This document shows, piece after piece, positions 4,785 to 11,800 of a DNA stretch of 15,179 nt; position 1 is the first letter of the stretch; every line of letters starts with the position of its first letter. Made by a program: the position numbers and the translations under genes. The notes under the pieces are model-generated. The model was not told the DNA's origin and did not search any database. It worked only from the letters and a program-made list of their open reading frames with translations. Origin of the DNA: Candidatus Moraniibacteriota bacterium (GTDB taxonomy: Bacteria; Patescibacteriota; Minisyncoccia; Moranbacterales; UBA2206); assembly GCA_027351145.1 (NCBI GenBank), contig DAIEIZ010000077.1, positions 1-15,179 on the forward strand. The letters are read 5' to 3'.

Positions 4785-6827
4785 ATGCGAAAATTTGAAG
4801 AAGGCGGAGGATATTTTAAAACGCCGGCAGATGAAAAGAAAAAAGCAATGAAAGAAATAATTCCAAATGTGTCAGAAAATAAATCAGAAAGTATGTTGGC
4901 GGTGGCGGACAGCTGGATTAGTTTTCTCAAAGCTGACTTGGGAGATGGTGAAGCGGTGGAATATAAAAATGTCGTGGCAGAAACAGATAAGTTCACACCT
5001 GAAGAAAAAGAAAAACTAATGCAGATTGTTTCTCGGGAATATTACGCGCACATATCCGCACAGCCAAAAGAATTCAAAGAAAATGCTGAGAAAAATTATG
5101 CCAAATTTCACAATTTTGTCCGGTCGTTTGGCTATTTTGGAAACGCGGTTGATTTGATTGAGTTTTCTGTGGCAATGCGAAAAACATCCCGCGCAGAACA
5201 GTTGCAAAACGTCTATCGGTTCGAAGGCTATTATCCGCTAATGCTTTTGATTGAGCAAAAGGCGAATAATTTGAAAGAAGTCTTGGAAGGCGTTGACGTC
5301 GACAAGGCAAGAATGGTTTTGGATTATCTGGTTGACGCAGTATACAACATGACATATGAAAAAAATCTTCCTTTTCCTCAGATTGAAACTTATTGCCAAA
5401 AAGCGCGGAAAATAATTTCTGTCAGTGCTGGGAAAAGTGAAAATTATTATGTCCAAATCAAGATTGAACAAACTGTTTCCGAATTCAATGAAATTTTGAA
5501 AACCGGCGTCGAAGGAATTTATCGGCAATTTAGTGTTGATGGAATATTTAACGAAGACATGGAAAGATCGCGGAGCGGATTGCATGAGGATTATGATAAA
5601 GATTTTAGAGAAATTACCGACCTTGCCAAAAGTGAAAAAGATAAAAATCAATTGGAAGGCGAGAGTGGGATAATGACAAGTGCTAATGACTTTTCCATTT
5701 TCTACAACAAAAAAATAATCGAAAAATTGAAAACTGACGTCGGTCTGGATTTTGACGCTTTGCCGGAAGAGCAAAGACTGAAAGCGCGACTTTATACATT
5801 GAGTTTTTTGAAGAAAATAAAAATAACTGAACTAGAAAAATTTAGAAAATATTTTACCAGTGGAGAAAATGAAAAGAGTGCGGCAGATCGCATCAAAGCA
5901 TTTTTTTCTTTGGAAATTGATGGAGAAAATGGGGATAAACTGGTTGCGATTGGGAATAGTTTGGAACAAGAAGATGCCCAGAAAGTTTTTAGGAAAATCG
6001 CCGAGCTGACCGATCTTGCTCAAAAAAAGGAAGATGAGCTGGCGATGGTGGCGTATAAGGAAAAACAGAAAATATTGCCGGAAGGCATACGCACAGAACT
6101 TTTGCGCAAGGCGCATCAGATAATTTTGAAATTCAGTACGGAGCTGGAAAGTGGCGCGCAGAGCAGTGAAGAAAAAGTCCAAAAACTTTTAGCAGACTTG
6201 GAAAAGAGCCGGATCGATATTGAAATTATAGCAGCGCTGCTTGTTGCGACGAAAAAATCCGGGGCGGAGCAAAATGTATCGGAGATAAAAGGGGTGGAAA
6301 TGGAAACGGTCGTCGAGAAAGAACTTATGGAAAATCCGGTGCTCGAGGAAAAACTAAAAGAAATGTATCGCTCAAGCATTGAACATAAATCGCAAGAAGA
6401 CCAGGCGCGATTACTCTCTGATTTTGAAACGCACAAACAACATGATCCAAGATTTCATCTGGTTTATTTTGACAAAAATAATAAGGATCAGCTGAAAAAG
6501 TCACTGGAAAATTTGGTTGGTTTTATGCGTTCGTCTGCATTCGATGGACAAAGGGAATTATCAGAAGGCGAGCGGTATCTTGGCGCAATGAATATTGATC
6601 CAATCTTGCAAAAATTCTACTTTGGCGAAAACTTTTTGCGTGAGATTGTGGAAAAAGAATTTGCCTCTGGCGCAAAAAAACTAATTGCTCATTGTCCGGA
6701 AAACGGTCCGTCGCACAAAATTGTCAAACTTTTAGGTTTTGAAACGGTCGCCGAAGAAGGGGATTATCGGAATGATGATGGAAAAATTATTGCAAAAAGA
6801 CTTCGAGTTGAGTTGGTGAAAAAATAG
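4785..6827 (+). CDS. Large coiled-coil-type protein with possible GNAT-like C-terminal domain
   Basis: About 680 aa from the ATG at 4785 (MRKFEEGGGYFKTPADEKKK). An upstream TTG at 4755 overlaps a GGAGGA and is a less likely start. Residues to about 540 are charged, helical and lysine/glutamate-rich with no motif I know; there is no signal peptide or membrane segment. The last 110 residues look like an acetyltransferase fold: LGAMNIDPILQKFYFGENFLREIVEKEF, split by the family's strand-to-helix turn, then SGAKKLIAHCPENGPSHKIVKLLGFE, which recalls the ENxxxxxLYxKLGF end of GNAT domains. The exact Q/RxxGxG/A motif is imperfect. A TATAAA sequence at about 4739 may be its -10. It follows the cassette 2 terminator and has no partner gene, so its role is unclear. 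The GNAT call is a resemblance only. Confidence 0.65.
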   Translation: MRKFEEGGGYFKTPADEKKKAMKEIIPNVSENKSESMLAVADSWISFLKADLGDGEAVEYKNVVAETDKFTPEEKEKLMQIVSREYYAHISAQPKEFKENAEKNYAKFHNFVRSFGYFGNAVDLIEFSVAMRKTSRAEQLQNVYRFEGYYPLMLLIEQKANNLKEVLEGVDVDKARMVLDYLVDAVYNMTYEKNLPFPQIETYCQKARKIISVSAGKSENYYVQIKIEQTVSEFNEILKTGVEGIYRQFSVDGIFNEDMERSRSGLHEDYDKDFREITDLAKSEKDKNQLEGESGIMTSANDFSIFYNKKIIEKLKTDVGLDFDALPEEQRLKARLYTLSFLKKIKITELEKFRKYFTSGENEKSAADRIKAFFSLEIDGENGDKLVAIGNSLEQEDAQKVFRKIAELTDLAQKKEDELAMVAYKEKQKILPEGIRTELLRKAHQIILKFSTELESGAQSSEEKVQKLLADLEKSRIDIEIIAALLVATKKSGAEQNVSEIKGVEMETVVEKELMENPVLEEKLKEMYRSSIEHKSQEDQARLLSDFETHKQHDPRFHLVYFDKNNKDQLKKSLENLVGFMRSSAFDGQRELSEGERYLGAMNIDPILQKFYFGENFLREIVEKEFASGAKKLIAHCPENGPSHKIVKLLGFETVAEEGDYRNDDGKIIAKRLRVELVKK

Positions 6828-6840
6828 CAAAAAAATATTT

Positions 6841-7187
6841 TTATTCAGCTTCTGAAATAATCTTCAAGATTATTTTTTTCAATTCTGGGATATCATCTTG
6901 GCAGGCGTCCCAAATCACTTTTTGTTTATGTCGAAATATTCATGAATCAATAAATTTCTCGTACCGATAACTTTTCTCCAGGGAATATTAGGAAATTGTT
7001 TTTAAAATTCATCTTCAATATTATTCGAAGCTTCGCCGATAATTTCCAGCTCGCGCATAACTGCGTCAAAGATCATTCGGTTAGAAGAAAAAATTTCAAA
7101 ATTAACATCTTTAGTGTAGATTTCTATTTATTCTATTGCGTCCAAAATATGGCACACAAAAACCAGGTTGTCTTTATTTTCGCTCAT
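6841..7187 (-). pseudogene. Decayed HEPN (HepT-like) toxin gene
   Basis: Translating minus from the ATG at 7187 gives a recognisable HepT protein (MSENKDNLVFVCHILDAIE, then MRELEIIGEASNNIEDEF, then IPWRKVIGTRNLLIHEYF, the Rx4HxY motif). It is broken by stop codons at codon 20 (7130-7128) and codon 62 (7004-7002), and by a one-base frameshift at an AAAAAG run near 6919-6925, after which VIWDACQDDIPELKKI continues to a TAA at 6843-6841. It aligns along its length with the intact copy at 1945-2274. Its MNT partner ends at 7174, overlapping by the usual dozen bases. Confidence 0.85.
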
Positions 7188-7500
7188 GAATTGTTTCCGC
7201 TTTGGCAATTACTTTGTCACGAAAGTATTTGCTTAGGCTTTCAGGCATCAGAAGGTCAACCTTTTTTCCAGTGAAATCCTCAAAATTATATTGCGTATCA
7301 AAAAACTTGAAAAAACCAATTGAGGCGTTGGGAGAGAATTCAATCAAGATGTTCACGTCACTGTCGGGTCGTGGATTGCCATAGGCGTGCGATCCAAAAA
7401 GAGACATTTTTAAAATGGCCTCTTTATTGGGGTCAACTTCGATTGCCTTGCGAATGGCTTGTTTGATTCGTTCTTTGCTTATAAGCCTGACATAGCACAT
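7174..7500 (-). CDS. MNT-type nucleotidyltransferase, probably inactive (DxD changed to DxN)
   Basis: 108 aa from the ATG at 7500 (MCYVRLISKERIKQAI); the frame extends to 7533 but that region lies close to the ruvA promoter. The motif reads LFGSHAYGNPRPDSDVNILIEF: GS, ten residues, D-V-N, so the second metal-binding aspartate of the GSx10DxD motif is asparagine. The rest of the fold (GKKVDLLMPESLSKYFRDKVIAKAETI) follows the intact copy at 2264-2569. The downstream HEPN toxin is a pseudogene, so this antitoxin has no target left in cis and may be decaying; it could still act on the intact HEPN protein if some activity remains. Confidence 0.82.
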   Translation of the reverse strand: MCYVRLISKERIKQAIRKAIEVDPNKEAILKMSLFGSHAYGNPRPDSDVNILIEFSPNASIGFFKFFDTQYNFEDFTGKKVDLLMPESLSKYFRDKVIAKAETIHERK

Positions 7501-7550
7501 TTTTTGTGTTTTTGCAATGGCAGGCGCGTGCAATTTTTTCCAGTCTGCGA

Positions 7551-7556
7551 TATAAT
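7551..7556 (+). promoter_or_regulatory. -10 element of the ruvA promoter
   Basis: A perfect TATAAT, 22 nt upstream of the ruvA ATG. The -35 region at 17-bp spacing is GTGCAA (7528-7533), a poor match, so only the -10 is annotated. Confidence 0.5.
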
Positions 7557-7577
7557 GCAGAATATAAAGCTAAAAAA

Positions 7578-8150
7578 ATGATCGGAAAAATCAGAGGGAA
7601 AATCGAATCAGTGCGGGAAAATTATGCCATCGTGGATGTGCATGATATTGGCTACAAAGTCCAGATGAACAGCTATTCTTTGGCGAAAATTGCCGGGCAG
7701 GAAAACGTTGAGCTTTTCATTTATACTCATGTGCGGGAAGACGTTTTGGCACTCTATGGATTTTTGACGGAAGAAGAGCAGGAGATGTTTGAGCTTTTAA
7801 TTTCCATTTCTGGTATCGGTCCGAAAGCCGCTTTGAGCATTCTCGCTATTGCCAGTCCGAAAACAATCAAGGCGGCGATTGTCAATGAAGACACCTCAAT
7901 TCTGACTAAAGTTTCCGGTGTGGGCAAAAAAACTGCTGGCCGGGTGATTTTAGAGCTGAAAAATAAGGTGGGAATGATTTCACAGAGTGATCAGGACGAA
8001 ACGACCGGTGATTCTAATGCGATTGAAGCGCTGATGGCAATGGGATATAGCGCTTATGAAGCGCGCGAAGCGCTCAAAAGCGTGCCGAGCGACATTACAG
8101 ATGTTGGAAAAAGAGTTGGAATGGCTCTTAAAAATATCGGGAAGAGGTAG
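7578..8150 (+). CDS. ruvA: Holliday junction branch-migration protein RuvA
   Basis: 190 aa, normal length for RuvA. It starts MIGKIRGKIESVRENYAIVD, the standard beginning of the OB-fold domain (about 1-62). Two helix-hairpin-helix motifs follow: ELLISISGIGPKAALSIL (about 72-90) and LTKVSGVGKKTAGRVILELKNK (about 107-128). An acidic linker (DQDETTGDS) leads to the C-terminal domain (about 142-190, IEALMAMGYSAYEAREAL) that contacts RuvB. RuvA tetramers grip the four-way junction while RuvB drives branch migration. The longer frame from 7506 would pass through the -10 and is rejected. ruvB and ruvC are not next to it. The 3' end is followed closely by the FemAB-like gene (22 nt). Confidence 0.97.
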   Translation: MIGKIRGKIESVRENYAIVDVHDIGYKVQMNSYSLAKIAGQENVELFIYTHVREDVLALYGFLTEEEQEMFELLISISGIGPKAALSILAIASPKTIKAAIVNEDTSILTKVSGVGKKTAGRVILELKNKVGMISQSDQDETTGDSNAIEALMAMGYSAYEAREALKSVPSDITDVGKRVGMALKNIGKR

Positions 8151-8172
8151 TATTTTATGTTTTGTACTTAGT

Positions 8173-9279
8173 ATGGAAGAAAAAAATCAAGAAAATTTAA
8201 CACAAAAAAATTCTCCCATGGGAGAATTTTTGCAGTCGGAGGTGTGGCGGAATTTTCAAGAAAGTGTTGGACGAAAAACTTTTCATGTCGAGGGTGATAA
8301 TTTTTGGGCGAATATAACTGAACACATGCTTCCGATAATAGGGAAGTATTTTTATATTCCAAGGGGGCCGATATTGAAAATTTCAAATTTCGAATTTCAA
8401 ACCTTGTTTTCAGGCAGGCAGGTTTCCAATCAAATCCAAGACTCAAATGAAAAAAAAATAAATCGAGTGCAAGAATTGATTGATTTAGCCGGGAAGAATA
8501 ATGCGGGGTGGATTCGGATTGATCCGAAGTCCGAGGAGGTGTTAAAGGTAATTAGGGGAAATTTAAAATATAAGATTGTCAAGGCGCCGCACGATATGCA
8601 ACCTAAGGAGATTTTTGTTATTGATATCGCTAAAAGCGAAGAGGAACTTTTGGCGCAGATGAAGGCTAAGACACGGTACAATATACGACTGGCAGAGAAA
8701 AAGGGAGTCGAGGTAAAAATTTCCAATTTCCAATTTCCAATTTCCAATCAAATCCAAAATCCAAATGACAAAAATTATATCGAAGAGTTTTTGAGGCTAA
8801 CTACTGTGATGGCAAAGAGACAGGGTATTGTTGCGCATCCGGCGGAATATTATCGCAAGATGTTTGAGACAATTTCTGGGGATATTTTGAAATTGTATGT
8901 CGCAGAGTATCGGGGTAAAATTATTGCGGCTAATCTTGTTGTGTTCTACGGTGAAACTTGTATTTATCTTCATGGCGCATCAGATGATGAATTTCGTAAT
9001 GTTATGGCCCCTTATCTTTTGCAGTGGCAACAAATTAGGGATGCAAAAAAAGCTGGCTGTGTGAAATATGATTTCGGAGGAGTTTCTATGAGTTATCAAT
9101 CTTCCGGTAAGCATGGGCAAGTAGGGATTAGCAAATGGATCGGGATTACGAAATTCAAATTGGGTTTTTCTCCAAAAACTTCGGTTACAATGTATCCGGG
9201 TAGCTATGACATCATATTTGATTCAGTAAGATATGGGCTGTATAGATTAATGCAAGCAATCAAATCAAAATTAAAATAA
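8173..9279 (+). CDS. FemAB-like peptidoglycan bridge aminoacyltransferase
   Basis: 368 aa from ATG 8173; the open frame to 8056 lies inside ruvA and is rejected. Signatures: GEFLQSEVWRNFQESVGRK near the start, IGKYFYIPRGPI, ELLAQMKAKTRYNIRLAEKKG (about 160-180), HPAEYYRKMF, and a second GNAT-like half with YVAEYRGKIIAANLVVFYG, YLHGAS, MAPYLLQWQQIRDAKKAGC and YDFGGVS, ending in GFSPK. FemX/A/B enzymes add amino acids from aminoacyl-tRNA to the lipid II peptide at the inner membrane face; some relatives modify other substrates. Two low-complexity insertions (8377-8460 and 8716-8775) add SNFQFPISNQIQNPN-type segments in frame between conserved blocks. It stands 5 nt before a Mur ligase, supporting a cell-wall role. 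Confidence 0.88.
   Translation: MEEKNQENLTQKNSPMGEFLQSEVWRNFQESVGRKTFHVEGDNFWANITEHMLPIIGKYFYIPRGPILKISNFEFQTLFSGRQVSNQIQDSNEKKINRVQELIDLAGKNNAGWIRIDPKSEEVLKVIRGNLKYKIVKAPHDMQPKEIFVIDIAKSEEELLAQMKAKTRYNIRLAEKKGVEVKISNFQFPISNQIQNPNDKNYIEEFLRLTTVMAKRQGIVAHPAEYYRKMFETISGDILKLYVAEYRGKIIAANLVVFYGETCIYLHGASDDEFRNVMAPYLLQWQQIRDAKKAGCVKYDFGGVSMSYQSSGKHGQVGISKWIGITKFKLGFSPKTSVTMYPGSYDIIFDSVRYGLYRLMQAIKSKLK
8377..8460 (+). repeat. Low-complexity CPR-type repeat inside the FemAB-like gene (copy A)
   Basis: Contains runs of ATTTC(A/G)AA, then CAGGCAGGCAGG, then a 28-nt stretch (8423-8450) matching 8741-8768 at 25 of 28 positions. It encodes SNFEFQTLFSGRQVSNQIQD and keeps the frame. Confidence 0.7.
8716..8775 (+). 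repeat. Low-complexity CPR-type repeat inside the FemAB-like gene (copy B)
   Basis: Four tandem TTTCCAA units (8719-8747), then the 28-nt stretch shared with copy A. It encodes SNFQFPISNQIQNPNDK in frame. Confidence 0.75.
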
Positions 9280-9284
9280 TATCC

Positions 9285-10601
9285 ATGAAGCTCAAAAAAA
9301 GCATTCCGCAGCCGGTCAAAAATCTTTATCATTTAGCACGAGCGATTTTTGCAAATGTTCGCTATGGTTTTCCGTCGCGAAAAATTAAGGTTATCGGAGT
9401 CACCGGCACGAATGGTAAAACTACAACATGCCAAATGATTGCCAAAATCTTGGAAGAAGCGGGACATAGAGTTGCTATGACATCGACAATTAACTTCAAA
9501 CTAGGTGAAAAAGAATGGGTAAACGCAACCAAATTCACTACCATTTCGGCGTTTGCGACGCAAAAATTTATTGCGCAGGCTGTAAAAGATGGTTGTGAAT
9601 ATTTGGTTTTGGAAACATCGTCCCATTCTCTGGATCAGTATCGTGTTTGGGGAATAAAATATGATGTGGCCGTTATTACGAATATGACACGTGAGCATTT
9701 GGATTATCACAAAACGATGGAAGAGTATCGCCAAGCAAAATTGAAATTATTTTGCAATGTCAAAACCGCGATTGTAAACCTGGATATGGAACAGCCGGAG
9801 GAATTCTTGAACTCAGTGGCGGAAAATATTTATGGGTACTCGACAAAAAATCCCATGCCTACCGGCAGGCAGGAAAATATAAATCTTAAAATGCAAAATG
9901 ATAATGCAAAATTAAAAATTATAAATGCGGATGATATTGAATTGGGAATTAATGGTTCGGAATTTTGTGTTGATAAGAATAAGTTTAAACTAAACCTGCC
10001 GGGACTGTTTAATATTGAAAACGCATTGGCGGCGACGTGCGTGGGAATTTCTGAGGGGATTGATTTGCGGGTGATCAAAAATGCACTTGGGAAAATTGCG
10101 AAAGTTCTTGGGCGGATGGATGGGGTGGAAAATGATTTAGGATTAAAAATTATCATTGATTATGCGCTTACTCCGGATTCAATGGAAAAGTTAGGTGTGC
10201 TAATTTCTCAGCAAAAAAAGGCTAATCAAAGCCTCATTTGGGTATTTGGATCGTGTGGAGAACGTGATCGAGGCAAGCGTCCAATAATGGGAGAGATTGT
10301 TTCGCGTTATGCGGATTATATTCTAGTGACTAATGAAGATCCATATGGCGAAGACCCGATGCAAATTATCAATGAAGTAGCGAGTGGGGTGAAAAATAAA
10401 AAAGAAGGCGAGAATTTTTGGTGCATTTTTGATCGACGCGAGGCTATTGCAAAAGCTTTGAAACTTGCAAAATTCGGGGATATTATTTTGGTCACTGGTA
10501 AAGGCGCGGAAGAAATAATGCTTGTTGGGGATAAGCGGTTGCCCTGGAATGATCGCAAGGTGATTGAGGAGGAATTGAGAAAAATCAGAACCACTGATTG
10601 A
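9285..10601 (+). CDS. MurE-like Mur ligase lacking the N-terminal domain
   Basis: 438 aa. The P-loop VIGVTGTNGKTTT lies at only about residue 37, so the usual N-terminal UDP-binding domain (roughly 90 residues in MurE) is absent. ATP-domain blocks follow: SSHSLDQYRVWGIKYDVAVITN, MTREHLDYHKTMEEYRQAK (with the lysine usually carbamylated), and the C-terminal ligase domain GRMDGV, DYALTPDSMEKL (the family usually has DYAHTPD), VFGSCGERDRGKRPIMG and LVTGKGAEE. The MurE amino-acid-specificity site (DNPR for diaminopimelate) reads NEDPYGEDP here. It would add an amino acid to UDP-MurNAc-dipeptide or a related cell-wall precursor; the third residue cannot be predicted. A repeat insert at 9853-9928 adds MPTGRQENINLKMQNDNAK in frame. 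It starts 5 nt after the FemAB-like gene. Confidence 0.88.
   Translation: MKLKKSIPQPVKNLYHLARAIFANVRYGFPSRKIKVIGVTGTNGKTTTCQMIAKILEEAGHRVAMTSTINFKLGEKEWVNATKFTTISAFATQKFIAQAVKDGCEYLVLETSSHSLDQYRVWGIKYDVAVITNMTREHLDYHKTMEEYRQAKLKLFCNVKTAIVNLDMEQPEEFLNSVAENIYGYSTKNPMPTGRQENINLKMQNDNAKLKIINADDIELGINGSEFCVDKNKFKLNLPGLFNIENALAATCVGISEGIDLRVIKNALGKIAKVLGRMDGVENDLGLKIIIDYALTPDSMEKLGVLISQQKKANQSLIWVFGSCGERDRGKRPIMGEIVSRYADYILVTNEDPYGEDPMQIINEVASGVKNKKEGENFWCIFDRREAIAKALKLAKFGDIILVTGKGAEEIMLVGDKRLPWNDRKVIEEELRKIRTTD
9853..9928 (+). repeat. CPR-type repeat inside the MurE-like gene
   Basis: TGCCTACCGGCAGGCAGG followed by an AT-rich part with repeated AAAATGCAAAATGATAATGC-like units, encoding PMPTGRQENINLKMQNDNAK. 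The CAGGCAGG core is shared with copy A in the FemAB-like gene. Confidence 0.65.
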
Positions 10602-10637
10602 CGTTGATTTTTGTGATTATGCTGCTAGGGATTGGAT

Positions 10638-11090
10638 TTACCTCAAAACCGTCGCTAAAAAATAAGTAATCAAAAAGCCTAAAATTCCGCCAACAATCAC
10701 TTCGCTCTTTCGGTGTCCGACGCGTTCTTTGAGGCGAGGGAATTCTTTTTTGTCGATTTTTAATTGTTCAAGGATGAAGTTTAGGCGGCGACCATGGTCA
10801 CCCATATATATGCGAAGGCGCAAGGCATCATCAATAACAATGATTGCCAACGCCATGGAAACTGCAAAAGCACCGGAATTTATGCCGGCATAATAACCCA
10901 CGGAGGTAACAAGTGAGGCCATGAAACCGGTATGGGCGGAAGGCATATGTCCATAGGTTGTCCCATGCTCGACTGAATATTTCCAATTAAAGTCGTGTTT
11001 GATGTAAAAGACTGCGAATTTGATAACCCAAATAATAAATCCGACGGAAATTGGCAGGATCGCTATGTAGTAATTTGATAAGCTTGGCAT
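10638..11090 (-). CDS. DUF212 / divergent PAP2-family membrane protein
   Basis: 150 aa from ATG 11090 (MPSLSNYYIAILPISVGFIIW). Membrane segments: about 8-26, about 70-95 and 128-148. The conserved block HGTTYGHMPSAHTGFMASLVTSVGYYAG contains the PSAH motif of the PAP2-like superfamily; DDALRLR.YMGDHG fits the second part, and ERVGHRKSEVIVGGILGF the C-terminal signature (GH.ExevxxG). Its biochemical role is not established; a phosphatase-like or lipid-related function is assumed from PAP2 similarity. Start choice: ATG 11153 has a better Shine-Dalgarno (GGGAGGG) and adds 21 residues, but family length favours 11090. Divergent from lemA, whose promoter overlaps its 5' region; convergent with the Mur ligase gene. 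Confidence 0.85.
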   Translation of the reverse strand: MPSLSNYYIAILPISVGFIIWVIKFAVFYIKHDFNWKYSVEHGTTYGHMPSAHTGFMASLVTSVGYYAGINSGAFAVSMALAIIVIDDALRLRIYMGDHGRRLNFILEQLKIDKKEFPRLKERVGHRKSEVIVGGILGFLITYFLATVLR

Positions 11091-11147
11091 AGGGGGTTTT
11101 CTTATTAGTTTATTTATGCTTTTAATTTTAACATAGTTTTCGGCTTT

Positions 11148-11176
11148 TTGCATTTTCCCTCCCAAGGTTGTATAAT
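11148..11176 (+). promoter_or_regulatory. lemA promoter
   Basis: TTGCAT (11148-11153), a 17-bp spacer and a perfect TATAAT (11171-11176), 17 nt upstream of the lemA ATG. Confidence 0.6.
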
Positions 11177-11193
11177 TTAAGGGTAATTTTTTA

Positions 11194-11754
11194 ATGAATA
11201 AAAGTATGATTGGAATAATTGTGTTAGTAATTGTGGTAGTGCTAGCCCTTGCGTTAGTGGGAATGTACAATGGCCTTATCCGACTTAAAAATCGCGTGGA
11301 CGAAGCGTGGAGTGATATTGATGTTCAACTGAAAAGACGATATGACTTGATTCCTAATTTGGTGAATACCGTGAAAGGATATGCTACTCATGAAAGGGAA
11401 TTATTTGAAAAAGTAACAGAAGCGAGGACGCGGGCGATGGGAGCGGGAAATGCTGCCGACAAAGCGGAGGCGGAAAATGCGCTTTCCGGAACATTAAAGA
11501 CTTTATTTGCCGTGGCGGAAAATTATCCGCAATTAAAAGCGAATGAAAACTTTCTGGAATTGCAAAGGGAACTGACCGACACAGAGGATAAGATTATGGC
11601 ATCACGCAGGTTCTACAACGGTAATGTGCGCGACTTTAACACTAAAATTGAAGTTTTTCCAACGAACATTTTGGCTGGAGCTTTGAATTTTACTAAACGA
11701 GATTTCTTTGAGGCGGCTGACTCGGAGAAGGAGAATGTGAAGGTAGAGTTCTAG
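11194..11754 (+). CDS. lemA: LemA family membrane-anchored protein
   Basis: 186 aa, typical length. One N-terminal membrane helix (IGIIVLVIVVVLALALVGMY, residues 6-25), then the helical core with the family signature NRVDEAWSDIDVQLKRRYDLIPNLV (family block, split here by its turn at VQLKRR) and VKGYATHERELFEKVTEAR, LFAVAENYPQLKANENF, LQRELTDTEDKIMASRRFYN and VRDFNTKIEVFPTNILA. LemA proteins lie with the core outside or in the periplasm-equivalent space; the exact role is unsettled. LemA genes often sit near htpX, and htpX occurs here two genes on. AAGGG about 10 nt before the ATG serves as ribosome site. Confidence 0.95.
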   Translation: MNKSMIGIIVLVIVVVLALALVGMYNGLIRLKNRVDEAWSDIDVQLKRRYDLIPNLVNTVKGYATHERELFEKVTEARTRAMGAGNAADKAEAENALSGTLKTLFAVAENYPQLKANENFLELQRELTDTEDKIMASRRFYNGNVRDFNTKIEVFPTNILAGALNFTKRDFFEAADSEKENVKVEF

Positions 11755-11800
11755 GTGCCTCTACGAATTACGAATCAATACGAATTTACGAATATACAAA
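11755..11800 (+). repeat. TACGAAT-type simple repeat between lemA and the capA-like gene
   Basis: About four close copies of TACGAAT(TA) at 11760-11796, a repeat style typical of CPR intergenic spacers. No terminator is visible, so the capA-like gene may be read from the lemA promoter. Confidence 0.55.

Noticed and set aside
5238..5774. 178-aa minus-strand ORF
   Set aside because: Phenylalanine- and isoleucine-rich shadow of the coiled-coil gene; no start signal or motif.
8716..8775. CRISPR-like array from the TTTCCAA units
   Set aside because: Units are 7 nt and tandem without spacers, and lie inside a reading frame.
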